This document shows positions 46,909 through 56,226 of a stretch of DNA of 64,000 nt, piece by piece (within the stretch, counting starts at the first letter, position 1; every line of letters begins with the position of its first letter). The position numbers and the translations under genes are program-made. This stretch comes from Bryobacter sp. CoA8 C33 (GTDB lineage Bacteria; Acidobacteriota; Terriglobia; Bryobacterales; Bryobacteraceae), in the NCBI GenBank assembly GCA_019931185.1, contig JAINDK010000026.1, forward strand, positions 16,222 to 80,221, given 5' to 3'. The notes below the pieces were generated by a model. It was not told the origin of the DNA, did no database searches, and saw only the letters and a program-made list of their open reading frames with translations.

Positions 46909-48783
46909 ATGCTGTTCCCCCTCAAGCAAAGCCGTTATGACGTGATCGTGGTCGGCGCGGGGCATGCCGGCTGCGAGGCCGCCCGCGCCTGTGCCCGCAT
47001 GGGCCTGCGTACCGCCATGATCACCATGAATATCGACTTGATCGCGCAAATGTCCTGTAATCCCGCCATCGGCGGAATCGCCAAAGGCCATCTCGTGCGT
47101 GAAATCGATGCCCTCGGCGGCGTCATGGGGGAAATCACCGATTCCGTCGGCATTCAGTTTCGCCTGCTCAATACCAGCCGCGGCCCCGCCGTCTGGAGCC
47201 CGCGCGCTCAATGCGACAAGAAGCAATACCGCATCCACATGAAGGAGGTCCTCGAACAGGAACCCAACCTCCGCATCCTGCAGGCCGAGGTCGCCGCCTT
47301 CCTCATCGAAGAACAGAATCACGTCCGCGGCGTTCTTCTCGGCGATGGCCGCCAACTGCGCTCTGGCGCCGTCGTTGTCACCACCGGCACCTTTCTCAAA
47401 GGCATCGCCCATGTGGGTGAAACTACTTACTCCTGCGGTCGCAACGGCGAGGCCCCCAGCAATCTTCTCGCCGAGCAGCTCCGCGGTCTCGGTCTCAATT
47501 GGACCCGGCTCAAGACCGGCACACCGCCCCGCCTCGACGGCCGTACCATCGATTGGAAACGCTTCGAGCCCCAGGATGGCGACACCGTTCCCACTCCCTT
47601 CAGCTTCCTCACCAGCCGCATCGAACGCCGCCAGATTCAGTGCTTCCTCGCCTACACCAATGAACAGACCCACGCCGTGCTCTCTGCCGCCATCCCCCGC
47701 AGTCCTTTGTATAGCGGTCAGATCGAAGGCGTCGGGCCCCGCTATTGCCCCAGCATAGAAGACAAAATAGTCAAGTTTCCGGATCGTATTCGCCACCAAA
47801 TTTTCCTCGAACCCGAAGGCCTCGACACCAATGAGGTCTACGTCAATGGCATGTCCACCAGTATGCCAATTGACGTGCAGACAGCCATGATCGCCTCCAT
47901 CGAGGGCCTCGAAGACGCGGAAATGATTCGGCCCGGCTATGCGATTGAATATGACGCCATCGACCCCCGCGAATTGGACCATCGCCTCGAAGTCAAGCGC
48001 TATCCCGGTCTCTTCCTGGCTGGACAAATCAACGGCACCAGTGGCTACGAAGAGGCCGGCATCCAGGGTTTGCTCGCCGGCATCAATGCCGCACTTAAAG
48101 TCGGCAACAGTGGTGAGGTTGTATTGGCTCGCAACGAAGCCTATGGTGGCATTCTCGTCGATGATCTCGTCAGCAAGGGTGCTGACGAACCCTATCGCAT
48201 GTTCACTTCACGCGCTGAGTTCCGTCTGCACTTGCGCATCGATAATGCCGACGAGCGCTTAACGCCGATCGCCACTCGCATTGGACTCGCATCCGCTGAG
48301 CGCTCCCGCCGATTCTCCGAAAAACTCGCTCTCAAGTCCCGGCTACTCTCGCTCCTACAAGACCAGCGCATTGCCCCGGGACGAATTCAAGGTTTGGAAC
48401 TCGATTTCGATGACCGCCCCATGCTCGGCGTTTGGCTTCGGCGCCCCGAGGCGAAGATCAGCAAGATCCTTCCCTACCTCGAGCAACAGCTTTCCGCCTC
48501 AATTCCGGAGAGCCTACTCACGACTGTCGAAACTGAATTGAAGTACGAAGGCTACATGCAGCAACAACAGCGGCAAGTCGAGCGCTTGAAGGAAGGCGAA
48601 TCCCGCAAGATTCCTCCCCACTTTGACTTTAGCTCCGTTCCCGGCCTCTCGAAAGAAGTACAGGACAAGCTCAAGCGCGTCCAGCCCGAAACTTTGGGCC
48701 ATGCAAGCCGCATTCCCGGTGTCACCCCCGCGGCGATCGCGATTTTGGATGTTTACCTGAGTATGCCGCAAGTGGCCCATTGA
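46909..48783 (+). CDS. mnmG: tRNA uridine-5-carboxymethylaminomethyl modification enzyme MnmG
   Basis: With MnmE, MnmG (GidA) makes the cmnm5U34 modification of tRNA wobble uridines. The FAD motif [12 protein letters not shown] at the N-terminus, the signature [15 protein letters not shown] and the C-terminal tRNA-binding helices ([16 protein letters not shown]) are clear; 624 residues is usual. Two parS sites and parA follow on the same strand. The common order gidA-gidB-parA-parB is present except that gidB (rsmG) is missing. Confidence 0.96.
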   Translation: MLFPLKQSRYDVIVVGAGHAGCEAARACARMGLRTAMITMNIDLIAQMSCNPAIGGIAKGHLVREIDALGGVMGEITDSVGIQFRLLNTSRGPAVWSPRAQCDKKQYRIHMKEVLEQEPNLRILQAEVAAFLIEEQNHVRGVLLGDGRQLRSGAVVVTTGTFLKGIAHVGETTYSCGRNGEAPSNLLAEQLRGLGLNWTRLKTGTPPRLDGRTIDWKRFEPQDGDTVPTPFSFLTSRIERRQIQCFLAYTNEQTHAVLSAAIPRSPLYSGQIEGVGPRYCPSIEDKIVKFPDRIRHQIFLEPEGLDTNEVYVNGMSTSMPIDVQTAMIASIEGLEDAEMIRPGYAIEYDAIDPRELDHRLEVKRYPGLFLAGQINGTSGYEEAGIQGLLAGINAALKVGNSGEVVLARNEAYGGILVDDLVSKGADEPYRMFTSRAEFRLHLRIDNADERLTPIATRIGLASAERSRRFSEKLALKSRLLSLLQDQRIAPGRIQGLELDFDDRPMLGVWLRRPEAKISKILPYLEQQLSASIPESLLTTVETELKYEGYMQQQQRQVERLKEGESRKIPPHFDFSSVPGLSKEVQDKLKRVQPETLGHASRIPGVTPAAIAILDVYLSMPQVAH

Positions 48784-48816
48784 GCCGCTTCGGAACTCGA
48801 AACGATTTTCAGTCTA

Positions 48817-48832
48817 CGTTTCACGTGGAACA
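48817..48832. promoter_or_regulatory. parS site 1 (ParB-binding)
   Basis: CGTTTCACGTGGAACA matches the widespread bacterial parS 16-mer TGTTTCACGTGAAACA except at positions 1 and 12, keeping the CACGTG core. It lies between mnmG and parA, 27 bp (centre to centre) from a second copy. Confidence 0.85.
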
Positions 48833-48843
48833 GCACTTAGAGA

Positions 48844-48859
48844 TGTTTCACGTGGAACA
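48844..48859. promoter_or_regulatory. parS site 2 (ParB-binding)
   Basis: TGTTTCACGTGGAACA differs from the consensus parS at one base. It lies 20 bp before the parA -10-like hexamer, so ParB bound here could also control parAB transcription. Confidence 0.9.
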
Positions 48860-48879
48860 GTCAAATTTGGAAGGAATGC

Positions 48880-48885
48880 TAACAT
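48880..48885 (+). promoter_or_regulatory. -10-like TAACAT, 6 nt before the parA GTG
   Basis: TAACAT, then aagccc, then GTG 48892. An AAGGA string lies too far upstream (about 16 nt) to serve the GTG. A leaderless parA message is likely. The region upstream where a -35 would fall abuts parS site 2. Confidence 0.5.
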
Positions 48886-48891
48886 AAGCCC

Positions 48892-49683
48892 GTGGGAAAA
48901 ATCATTGCGATCACCAATCAAAAAGGTGGCGTCGGAAAGACTACAACCGCGATCAATTTGGCCGCCTCCATGGCGCTCAATGAGCTCAAGGTACTATTAG
49001 TCGACTGTGACCCCCAAGGCAACTCTACCAGTGGTGTAGGAGTTGCAAAAGACAACCTCAAGTACAGTTGCTATGATGTGCTCTGCCAGGGCATTCCTGC
49101 CAACGATGCCATCATCCCCACCAATTTCGAAGGCCTCTTTCTCCTGCCCGCCGACAAAAACCTCGTTGCCGCCAACATCGACCTCGTCGACCTCGAAGAG
49201 CGCGAATTCCGACTCCGCGATGCACTCGCCGCCGTCAAGAACGATTACCAGTACATCCTCATCGATTGCCCGCCCGCTCTCGACCTGCTCAACCTCAATA
49301 GCCTCGTCGCCGCCGACTCCATCATCGTGCCAATCCAGTGCGAATTCTTCGCGCTCGAGGGCGTCAGCCAATTGATCGACACCATCCAGCGCATCCGCGA
49401 AGGCTTCCAGCACGATCTGCCCATCGAAGGCGTCCTGCTCACCATGTACGACGACCGCACGAACCTCACTCGCCAGGTCGCCAATGACCTCCGCGACTTC
49501 TTCGGCAAACAGGTTTTCGAGACCGTGATCCCGCGAAGCGTGCGCTTAGCCGAAGCCCCCAGCTTCGGCAAACCGGTAATCGCCTATGACGTTCGCTCCA
49601 AGGGAGCGGAAAGCTACATTAAACTGGCAAAGGAGATCATCGCCAATGAGCAAGCCGCAAGATCCGCGTCGCGTATTGGGTAA
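48892..49683 (+). CDS. parA: Chromosome-partitioning ATPase ParA
   Basis: A Walker-type ATPase (Soj/ParA) that moves ParB-parS complexes over the nucleoid. The deviant Walker A KGGVGKT (11-17), LLVDCDPQGNSTSG and YILIDCPPALDLL motifs are present in 263 residues. The GTG start is supported by the N-terminus IIAITNQKGG. parB begins 38 nt before its end. Confidence 0.96.
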   Translation: MGKIIAITNQKGGVGKTTTAINLAASMALNELKVLLVDCDPQGNSTSGVGVAKDNLKYSCYDVLCQGIPANDAIIPTNFEGLFLLPADKNLVAANIDLVDLEEREFRLRDALAAVKNDYQYILIDCPPALDLLNLNSLVAADSIIVPIQCEFFALEGVSQLIDTIQRIREGFQHDLPIEGVLLTMYDDRTNLTRQVANDLRDFFGKQVFETVIPRSVRLAEAPSFGKPVIAYDVRSKGAESYIKLAKEIIANEQAARSASRIG

Positions 49684-50566
49684 GGGCCTTTCGGCACTCC
49701 TGCCCGGACGTCCCGTCTCGCCGCCTCCCCCGAGCCCAGCGGCGGCTCCCGGCGCCTCAACCACGCGCCCGGATCAGTCCGGTGGCCTGCTTCAGGTCCC
49801 CCTCGCTAAAGTTGAACCCAACCCCCGCCAGCCCCGCACCGTCTTCCACCAGGACAAACTCAACGAACTTGCCGACAGCATCCGCGCCAATGGCATCATC
49901 CAGCCCCTACTCGTGCGCAAACACGGAGAAGCCTACGAGATCGTCGCCGGAGAACGCCGCTGGCGCGCCGCACGCCTCGCTGGCCTCGAAACCGTGCCCG
50001 TCGTCGTCCAGGACATCGCCGACGACAACATCCTCGCCCTCGCCCTCATCGAAAACATCCAACGCGATGACCTCAATGCCATCGAAACCGCCGTCGCCTT
50101 CGACCGCCTCAGCCGCGAACTCAACCTCACCCACGAGGAAATCGGCCGCCGCACCGGCAAGGAACGCACCACCATCACCAACTTCCTGCGCCTGCTCCGC
50201 CTCCCCGAAGACCTGCAGACCATGATTGGCGACGGCCGCCTCTCCATGGGCCAGGCCCGCGCCATTCTCGCCCTGCCCACCGAAGAACTGCAACGCACTG
50301 TCGCCGAAAAGGTCGTCAGCCAGGGCCTCAGCGTTCGCGCCACCGAAAAGCTGATTCAGGGTATCACCGAGCCCCGCGAAGTCAGCGACAAGATCAAAAC
50401 CCCCATCGATCCCAATGTCCGGGCCGCCGAAGAAGAACTCATGCGCGTGCTCGGCACCCGCGTCACCATCAACCGCAAAAACGAAAAACGCGGCACCATC
50501 GAAATCGAATACTATTCCTCAGATGAACTCGACCGGCTGTATCAGCAATTGACGGGGGAAAATTAG
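49646..50566 (+). CDS. parB: Chromosome-partitioning protein ParB
   Basis: A 306-residue CTP-dependent clamp that loads at parS. LGKGLSALLPGRP at the start, the nuclease-like domain VEPNPRQPR...ANGIIQPLLVRKHGEAYEIVAGERRWRAA with the GERRW motif, then LIENIQRDDLNAIE and a helix-turn-helix (THEEIGRRTGKERTTITNFLRLL) are clear. ATG 49646 lies inside parA, with AAGGAG 10 nt upstream; the frame is open 20 codons further, but that is parA. Its target sites lie just upstream of parA. Confidence 0.96.
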   Translation: MSKPQDPRRVLGKGLSALLPGRPVSPPPPSPAAAPGASTTRPDQSGGLLQVPLAKVEPNPRQPRTVFHQDKLNELADSIRANGIIQPLLVRKHGEAYEIVAGERRWRAARLAGLETVPVVVQDIADDNILALALIENIQRDDLNAIETAVAFDRLSRELNLTHEEIGRRTGKERTTITNFLRLLRLPEDLQTMIGDGRLSMGQARAILALPTEELQRTVAEKVVSQGLSVRATEKLIQGITEPREVSDKIKTPIDPNVRAAEEELMRVLGTRVTINRKNEKRGTIEIEYYSSDELDRLYQQLTGEN

Positions 50567-50586
50567 AAGGAAGGAAAAAGGCTGGG

Positions 50587-50661
50587 TGGTGCCGGCGGTA
50601 GGACTCGAACCTACGACCTAGGGATTATGAGACCCTCGCTCTACCTCTGAGCTACGCCGGC
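50587..50661 (-). tRNA. tRNA with anticodon CAT (probably tRNA-Met)
   Basis: Cloverleaf on the minus strand: acceptor GCCGGCG/CGCCGGC, D stem GCTC/GAGC with short loop AGAGGTA, anticodon loop CTCATAA, T stem GTAGG/CCTAC with TTCGAGT, and encoded CCA (50587-50589). The anticodon stem AGGGT/TCCCT has a U-U pair next to the loop. It lacks the GGG/CCC stem and 1-72 mismatch of an initiator, so it is elongator Met or the lysidine-type Ile2. Confidence 0.92.
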
Positions 50662-50744
50662 GTAGAGTGGCTGCCAAAGCAGCCCCCCTATCTAGGCTAG
50701 AGGCCAGACCGCATGGTTGTCAAACCAGAAGCAGCACATCAATC

Positions 50745-52070
50745 GTGGCAGGCAGCAAATCAGATTCCGTAATCCGCTTCGAGCAAGTCTCGAAGAGCTA
50801 TGCCATCTATGAACGCCCCTCGGACCGGCTCCGCGAATTAGCCACCCTCGGGCGCCTCAAACGCCATCGCGATTTCAAAGCCCTCGACGATGTCTCCTTC
50901 TCCGTCCGCCGCGGAGAGACCTTCTGCATCATCGGAGAAAATGGCTCCGGCAAAAGCACCATGCTGCAAATCATCGCCGGCATCCTCCAGCCTTCCGCCG
51001 GCATCGTCCAGGTTGAGGGCCGCGTCGCTGCTTTGCTCGAGCTCGGCAGCGGCTTCAATCCCGAATTCTCCGGCCGCGATAACGTCTACCTCAATGCCGC
51101 TATCCTTGGCCTGACCCATGCGGAAACCGAACGCCGATTCCACGCCATCGAGGAGTTCGCTGAAATCGGAGACTTCCTCGACCAGCCGGTAAAAACTTAT
51201 TCGAGCGGCATGGCCGTGCGCCTCGCCTTCGCCGTCGCCATCCATGTCGATCCAGAAATTCTCCTCGTCGACGAAGCCCTCGCTGTCGGCGATGTTTACT
51301 TCCGCCAGCGCTGCCTCCGTAAGGTCCATGAACTCCGCCAACATGGAGTCACTATCCTCTTCGTCAGCCACTCCATGGGTGACATCAAAGCCATCGGCGA
51401 CCGTGTCCTCTGGCTCGACCGCGGCAGCGTTCGTGATCTCGGCACTACCGACCTCGTCATCAGTAAATACCTCGCCGAGATGAACGCCAAGGATTCCAGC
51501 TTCGTCGAGCACCAGGCCGAACACCGCAAAGACCAACCCCGCTCTCAAAGCCAGCCCCCCCAACTCGTCACCTCCATCCCAAACATCGACCACCGCCACG
51601 GCGACGGCCGCGCCGAAATCATCGGTATCGCCGTCCTCAATGAACACGGCGAGCCCGCCGGCATGCTCGAACCCAATACAAAAGCCATCGTCCGCATCAG
51701 TGCCCGCGCCCACCAGGACATCGCCCTGCCCAACATCGGCTTCATGATGCGCAACCACCTCGGCATCGACTTCGCCGGTTCCAACACTCTCCGCGAAGGT
51801 TATGAACTCGACCCCATGCAACCCGGCGATACCCTCACCATCGACTTCCACATCGAGTTCCCCGAACTCTACCCCTCGCACTTCTCGTTCTCTCCCGCCA
51901 TCGCCGACGGTACCCTTCTCAACTACCGCATCTGCGACTGGATCGACAATGCCCTCATCCTCCAAATGGGTCATGCAGAGGGTCAGATCTATGGCTACCT
52001 GCATCTGCCCTGCCGCATCGAAGTCAATGCGAAGCTAGGGAGAGGGGAGGTCGAAGTCAAACGTGGCTGA
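50745..52070 (+). CDS. Wzt-like polysaccharide ABC exporter ATPase with C-terminal domain
   Basis: An ATPase of the Wzt/TagH group that powers export of lipid-linked O-antigen chains. Walker A is GENGSGKST, the signature YSSGMAVRLAFA, Walker B ILLVDEALAVGD and the switch His in FVSHSM. Residues from about 275 form the Wzt C-terminal beta-sandwich that recognises the capped chain end. The start is uncertain: the frame is open to 50667 through the tRNA flank, and GTG 50745 gives 441 residues beginning just before the ATPase fold. The permease (Wzm) partner is not in the window. It overlaps the methyltransferase gene by 8 nt. Confidence 0.88.
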   Translation: MAGSKSDSVIRFEQVSKSYAIYERPSDRLRELATLGRLKRHRDFKALDDVSFSVRRGETFCIIGENGSGKSTMLQIIAGILQPSAGIVQVEGRVAALLELGSGFNPEFSGRDNVYLNAAILGLTHAETERRFHAIEEFAEIGDFLDQPVKTYSSGMAVRLAFAVAIHVDPEILLVDEALAVGDVYFRQRCLRKVHELRQHGVTILFVSHSMGDIKAIGDRVLWLDRGSVRDLGTTDLVISKYLAEMNAKDSSFVEHQAEHRKDQPRSQSQPPQLVTSIPNIDHRHGDGRAEIIGIAVLNEHGEPAGMLEPNTKAIVRISARAHQDIALPNIGFMMRNHLGIDFAGSNTLREGYELDPMQPGDTLTIDFHIEFPELYPSHFSFSPAIADGTLLNYRICDWIDNALILQMGHAEGQIYGYLHLPCRIEVNAKLGRGEVEVKRG

Positions 52071-53349
52071 GTTTACCGGTGAACGGGTCATACCCGGCAA
52101 AGTCGATATCGATCTCTGGAACGAACACCTCTCCCGCTACCTCTTCGCCGCTCGCCTCTGCCGCTTCAAACGCGTCATCGACCTCGGCTGCGGAACCGGC
52201 TACGGCTCGGCGGAACTCGCCCGTCAGGCCGAACTCGTCACCGGTGTCGATATCAGCCAGGAGGCCATTGCCGAAGCCCGTGAGCGCTACACCCTGCCCA
52301 ACCTCTCCTTCGAGGTCTCAAGCCTCGAGAACCTGCCATTCCCCGATGCCAGCTTCCAGTTGGGTGTCTGCTTTGAAGTCATCGAACACCTGGAAAATTA
52401 TCGTGCCCTCCTGTCCGAAGCCCGTCGCGTCCTCTCCCCCAATGGACAGCTCATCATCTCCACTCCTAATCTCGACTTCTACGCGGAAAGTCGTAAGCAC
52501 GAAGGCCCCAATCCATTCCATGTCCACGAATTTCGTTACCACGAGTTTCAAGAAATCTTAAGCGAGTTCTTCGCTCATCAAACCTTTTTTGTACAGAATC
52601 ACTCCAGTGGAATCGTCTTCCTTCCCGTCACTGCCGCCGCCGGTGCAGAACTCCGTCTGGAACCGGAAACCCCACGCCCCGAACAAGCTCACTTTTTCCT
52701 GGCAGTTTGCGCCGCCAAGCCTATGCTTGGCGCCCCCAGCTTCGTCTACATGCCTTCGGCAGCCAATGTGCTCCGCGAACGCGAACACCACATCGCCCGG
52801 CTCGAATCCGAGCTGAATACGAAAAACAATTGGCTCAACGAAGCCCGCTCTGAACACAAAACCCTCGTCGACCAATTCCGGCATTTGCAACAGGAACTCG
52901 AAACCCGCAACCAGTGGGCTCTCGAGCAAAACGCACGCGTAGCCGAAGCACAATCAGCCGTCAGCCGACTCGAACAGGAACTCGCCTCCCAACACGATGA
53001 GGCCAACCAGGTCGTCACCGCCTACGAAGACCGCTTGAAAACCGTCGAAGCCGAAGCGACCGAACAATCCCGATGGCACCAAAAAAACGAAGAAGCGCTC
53101 GAGCAGCAAATGCAGCAGCTTTCCTCGCATATTCAGAAGCTCGATACAGAAATCCAGCGTGCCGACGGTCAACTTTCTGAATATCAGAAAAAACTGGATG
53201 AAACAGAAGCAGTCGTGATCGAAAGAACCGAGTGGGCACTGCGGGAACAACAAGCACGCGAAGCCGCCGAAGCAAAGCTCTCCGCCGTCGAAGCTTCACG
53301 CTGGATCCGCATGGGCAAGGCTTTTGGGCTGGGGCCCAAACTTTCATGA
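52063..53349 (+). CDS. SAM methyltransferase fused to a long coiled coil (WbdD-like?)
   Basis: 428 residues. The N-terminal half is a class I methyltransferase (FTGERVIPGKVDIDLWNEH, motif I VIDLGCGTGYGS, EVIEHLENY). Residues from about 230 to 410 are almost all Glu/Gln/Arg/Lys heptads, a coiled coil of some 180 residues, ending in a short amphipathic piece (ASRWIRMGKAFGLGP). In WbdD a methyltransferase and coiled coil cap O-antigen and measure chain length, and Wzt recognises the cap; here a Wzt-like gene directly precedes. That role is inference. GTG start with GGAGG 13 nt upstream. Confidence 0.82.
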   Translation: MAEFTGERVIPGKVDIDLWNEHLSRYLFAARLCRFKRVIDLGCGTGYGSAELARQAELVTGVDISQEAIAEARERYTLPNLSFEVSSLENLPFPDASFQLGVCFEVIEHLENYRALLSEARRVLSPNGQLIISTPNLDFYAESRKHEGPNPFHVHEFRYHEFQEILSEFFAHQTFFVQNHSSGIVFLPVTAAAGAELRLEPETPRPEQAHFFLAVCAAKPMLGAPSFVYMPSAANVLREREHHIARLESELNTKNNWLNEARSEHKTLVDQFRHLQQELETRNQWALEQNARVAEAQSAVSRLEQELASQHDEANQVVTAYEDRLKTVEAEATEQSRWHQKNEEALEQQMQQLSSHIQKLDTEIQRADGQLSEYQKKLDETEAVVIERTEWALREQQAREAAEAKLSAVEASRWIRMGKAFGLGPKLS

Positions 53350-55694
53350 GTGGGTGGCTCAGGTTCCTCCGGCAAGCACCAATCGCACTTCTCTCCCCCA
53401 TATTGCTGATTGTCGAATTGGCTGCCCTCTGGCTCACCGACCTGTTGTGGTCGATCAGCGGAAACAAAACTCTACCCGGAAGCACCCAACCCAACCGGAA
53501 CAGCGCGAGTGTCGTCATACCGAACTGGAACGGAAAAGACCTCCTCGAAAAATACCTGCCAAGTGTGATCGCCGCCATGAGCGGCCATCCCGATAACGAA
53601 CTGATTGTCGTCGACAACGGCTCCACCGATGGCAGCGCTGCCTTCCTTCGCGAACAATTCCCCCAGGTCCGCCTCGTAGCTCTCGACCAGAATCTCGGCT
53701 TCGGCGGCGGCTCGAACAAAGGCTTTCGCGAGGCCAAGAACGACATCGTCGTGCTGCTCAACAGCGACATGCGGGTCGCCCCCGATTTCCTCGAGCCCCT
53801 GCTGGCCGGCTTCGATGCCCCGGATGTCTTCGCCGTCTCGTGCCAAATCTTTTTCTCCGACCCCAAAAAACACCGCGAAGAAACGGGCCTCACCCAGGCC
53901 AGCTGGCGCCGTGGCGCCATCGAGATTGCCCACCGCATCGACGACGAAGTCAAAGACCTCTTTCCCTGTTTCTACGGCGGAGGCGGATCCTGTGCTTTCG
54001 ACCGACGCAAATTCTTTGAACTCGGCGGCTTCGATGAACTCCTGCGTCCTTTCTATTTGGAAGACACGGATCTCGGCTACCTCGCCTGGAAACGCGGCTG
54101 GCGAGTTCTCTATCAGCCGCAGAGCCACGTCTGGCATGAGCACCGCGGCACCATCGGCAAGAAGTTTTCCCCCGGCTACATCCAATCTGTGATCCGCAAA
54201 AACTTTGTGCTCTTCGCCTGGAAGAACATTCACAACCCGCGCATGCTGGCGGAAAACTTTTTCGCTAACCACGTCCAGGCCGTCGTGGCCCTGATCAGCG
54301 GCGATGCCCCCGGCCGGGCCAATTTCTCGGGTCTCTGGCGAGCGTTTTGTCAATTGCCCCAAGCCTGCGCAGCGCGCTGGCGTGCCCGCTCGCGCGCCGC
54401 CATCACGGATGGCGAAGCCTTCCGCCGCCCGCTCGGCGGCTATTACCGCGATCGCTTTCCCTTGTCTCCTGTCCGTTCCACACGGCCGCGCGTACTCTTC
54501 GTCAGCCCCTATGGCCTCGCTCCGGCTTCGCACGGCGGCGCCGTCTTCATGCAGTTTGCCGTGCGCGAATTGAGCCGCTATTGCGAAGTCCATCTCGTCG
54601 CTCTGCTCGACGAAGAATGGGAGCGCGCCGCACACGAAGTGCTCCGCCCCTTTGTGGAAAGCATGGAATTCATGGTGCGCATGCCCGGCCAGTCCCGCGT
54701 GCCCTTCACCTTCATTCCCGGCGCCGTTACCGAATACACCAATAACGACTTTCACTGGCTCCTGCATCGCACCATGGCCACCCGCCAAATCGACGTCCTC
54801 CAGATCGAATACACCAGTCTCGGACAATACGGGTGCCGCTTCGATCACATGCTCTCCGCTCTGTTTGAGCACGATATCTACTTCCAGTCAATCGCCCGTC
54901 AGCTGAGAACCAACCAGAGTTGGCTCTTCCGCATCCCAGCCGCGATCGAATACCTGCGCGCCCTCCGCTGGGAGATGAAAATGCTGCCTGGCTTTGATCA
55001 GGTTCAGGTCTGCACCAATACCAATCGCGACTACCTCCTCAGCCTCGATCCAAGCCTCGGCCCCAAGGTCTACGCCGGCCAACGCGCCGGGATCGAAGTT
55101 GAAAGCTTTACGCCAAATCTCAAGCCCCGCACGGGCAACACCGTGCTTTTCGTCGGCGGTTTCCGCCACGCGCCCAACCTCGAAGCTCTACAATGGTTTT
55201 TCGCCAAAGTCGCGCCGCTGCTCCAATCGCGCGGGGTTGATTTCCACGTCCGCGCCATTGGCATCGATCCCCCCCCGCCCTACGCCTTCGCCCACTCCAC
55301 CGGCCTGCTCGAGCTTGCCGGTTACCGCGAGAGCATCGCCGAAGATCTCCGGGAGGCCGCCGTATTCATTTGCCCCATTCTTGCCGGCAGCGGCGTGCGC
55401 GTGAAACTGCTCGAGGCCTTCGCCTACGGCATCCCCGTCGTCTCTACTCCCATCGGCGCCGAGGGTCTCGCAACCGCGGATGGCGATGTTTGCCGGCTGG
55501 CCGCGACTCCCGCCGCCTTCGCCCGCGCTGTGGAAGACATTTTACGCAACCGGGAAGCCGCCGCCGCGATGGGCGCGCGCGCCCGTGATCATGTTCTCCG
55601 CGAATGGGACGCCCGCGTCGTCATCGCCCGTCTCGCCGCCTCTTACTCGGCTGGCCTCGCGGCCAAAAACGCGCCTACTTCTTATTTCCGCTAA
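53346..55694 (+). CDS. Bifunctional GT2-GT4 glycosyltransferase
   Basis: 782 residues holding two complete glycosyltransferases. A hydrophobic N-terminus (about 10-36) may anchor it. The GT2 domain (about 50-330) begins SVVIPNWNGKDLLEKYLPSV, with VVDNGSTDGS, LNSDMRV and YLEDTDLGYLAWKRGW. The GT4 domain (about 400-770) has RVLFVSPYGLAPASHGGA, VLFVGGFRHAPNLEAL and PILAGSGVRVKLLEAFAYGIPVVSTPIGAEGL. ATG 53346 overlaps the methyltransferase stop (ATGA). Two sugars could be added in sequence by one protein. Confidence 0.9.
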   Translation: MSGWLRFLRQAPIALLSPILLIVELAALWLTDLLWSISGNKTLPGSTQPNRNSASVVIPNWNGKDLLEKYLPSVIAAMSGHPDNELIVVDNGSTDGSAAFLREQFPQVRLVALDQNLGFGGGSNKGFREAKNDIVVLLNSDMRVAPDFLEPLLAGFDAPDVFAVSCQIFFSDPKKHREETGLTQASWRRGAIEIAHRIDDEVKDLFPCFYGGGGSCAFDRRKFFELGGFDELLRPFYLEDTDLGYLAWKRGWRVLYQPQSHVWHEHRGTIGKKFSPGYIQSVIRKNFVLFAWKNIHNPRMLAENFFANHVQAVVALISGDAPGRANFSGLWRAFCQLPQACAARWRARSRAAITDGEAFRRPLGGYYRDRFPLSPVRSTRPRVLFVSPYGLAPASHGGAVFMQFAVRELSRYCEVHLVALLDEEWERAAHEVLRPFVESMEFMVRMPGQSRVPFTFIPGAVTEYTNNDFHWLLHRTMATRQIDVLQIEYTSLGQYGCRFDHMLSALFEHDIYFQSIARQLRTNQSWLFRIPAAIEYLRALRWEMKMLPGFDQVQVCTNTNRDYLLSLDPSLGPKVYAGQRAGIEVESFTPNLKPRTGNTVLFVGGFRHAPNLEALQWFFAKVAPLLQSRGVDFHVRAIGIDPPPPYAFAHSTGLLELAGYRESIAEDLREAAVFICPILAGSGVRVKLLEAFAYGIPVVSTPIGAEGLATADGDVCRLAATPAAFARAVEDILRNREAAAAMGARARDHVLREWDARVVIARLAASYSAGLAAKNAPTSYFR

Positions 55695-56202
55695 AGTCGT
55701 TGCCGAATTCACCCGCTACTTTACCCGCGTTGCGGTTCAACGTATCCGGCAGCATATTTTTCGGCTTGCTGTAGATCGACCACAACACCATGCGCGAGCG
55801 CCGGTCCACCAGAAAATACGTTCCGCGGCCTCGCCCAATCGCCGATACCACTCGCGGAGCGAACTTCAGTTCCCGGTTGCTTTGCGCGACTTCCGCTTCC
55901 GTCTTAGGCGCCGCCGGCCGCAAGAGCGCCTCTTTTTCCTTGGCTTCGTCCTCGATCTCCTGCATCCGGCTTTCAAACGCAACGCCAATCTTGTCGGTAA
56001 AGACGGCATCCGCCTTCATCAGATCGGTCACGACTCGAACTTGGCCCGCCGCTCGCAACCGGTTGGCGAGATACTGGTCAAATCCATTCGCCATCGGCAT
56101 GACATAAACCGTCTGTACCTGGCTCAGTTCGGCATTCGCCTGTGCAAACGCCGCGACACCGGCGCCAAGATTGATGGAGACTAGTAGAGCAAGAGTGCGC
56201 AT
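55675..56202 (-). CDS. Small exported protein of unknown function
   Basis: A 175-residue protein with a signal peptide (RTLALLVSINLGAGVAAFAQ). The mature part starts QTVYVMPMANGFDQYLANRLRAAGQVRVVTDLMKADAVFTDKIG, resembling the LpoB/CsgG-like fold of Acidobacterial periplasmic proteins, and contains a later strand pair GTYFLVDRRSRMVLWSIY. No firm family. ATG 56202 is chosen because the upstream frame is antisense to the GT2 gene. It is the only minus-strand gene in the cluster and overlaps the GT2-GT4 gene tail to tail by 20 nt. Confidence 0.7.
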   Translation of the reverse strand: MRTLALLVSINLGAGVAAFAQANAELSQVQTVYVMPMANGFDQYLANRLRAAGQVRVVTDLMKADAVFTDKIGVAFESRMQEIEDEAKEKEALLRPAAPKTEAEVAQSNRELKFAPRVVSAIGRGRGTYFLVDRRSRMVLWSIYSKPKNMLPDTLNRNAGKVAGEFGNDFSGNKK

Positions 56203-56226
56203 GGCATTCTGGAACTTCCTTTTCTG

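Noticed and set aside
48817..48859. Direct repeat considered as a short CRISPR-like array
   Set aside because: Two copies only, each a parS palindrome; no cas genes in the window.
48784..48891. Possible replication origin between mnmG and parA
   Set aside because: Only the parS sites are visible; I found no cluster of DnaA boxes or AT-rich unwinding region, and dnaA is not in the window.
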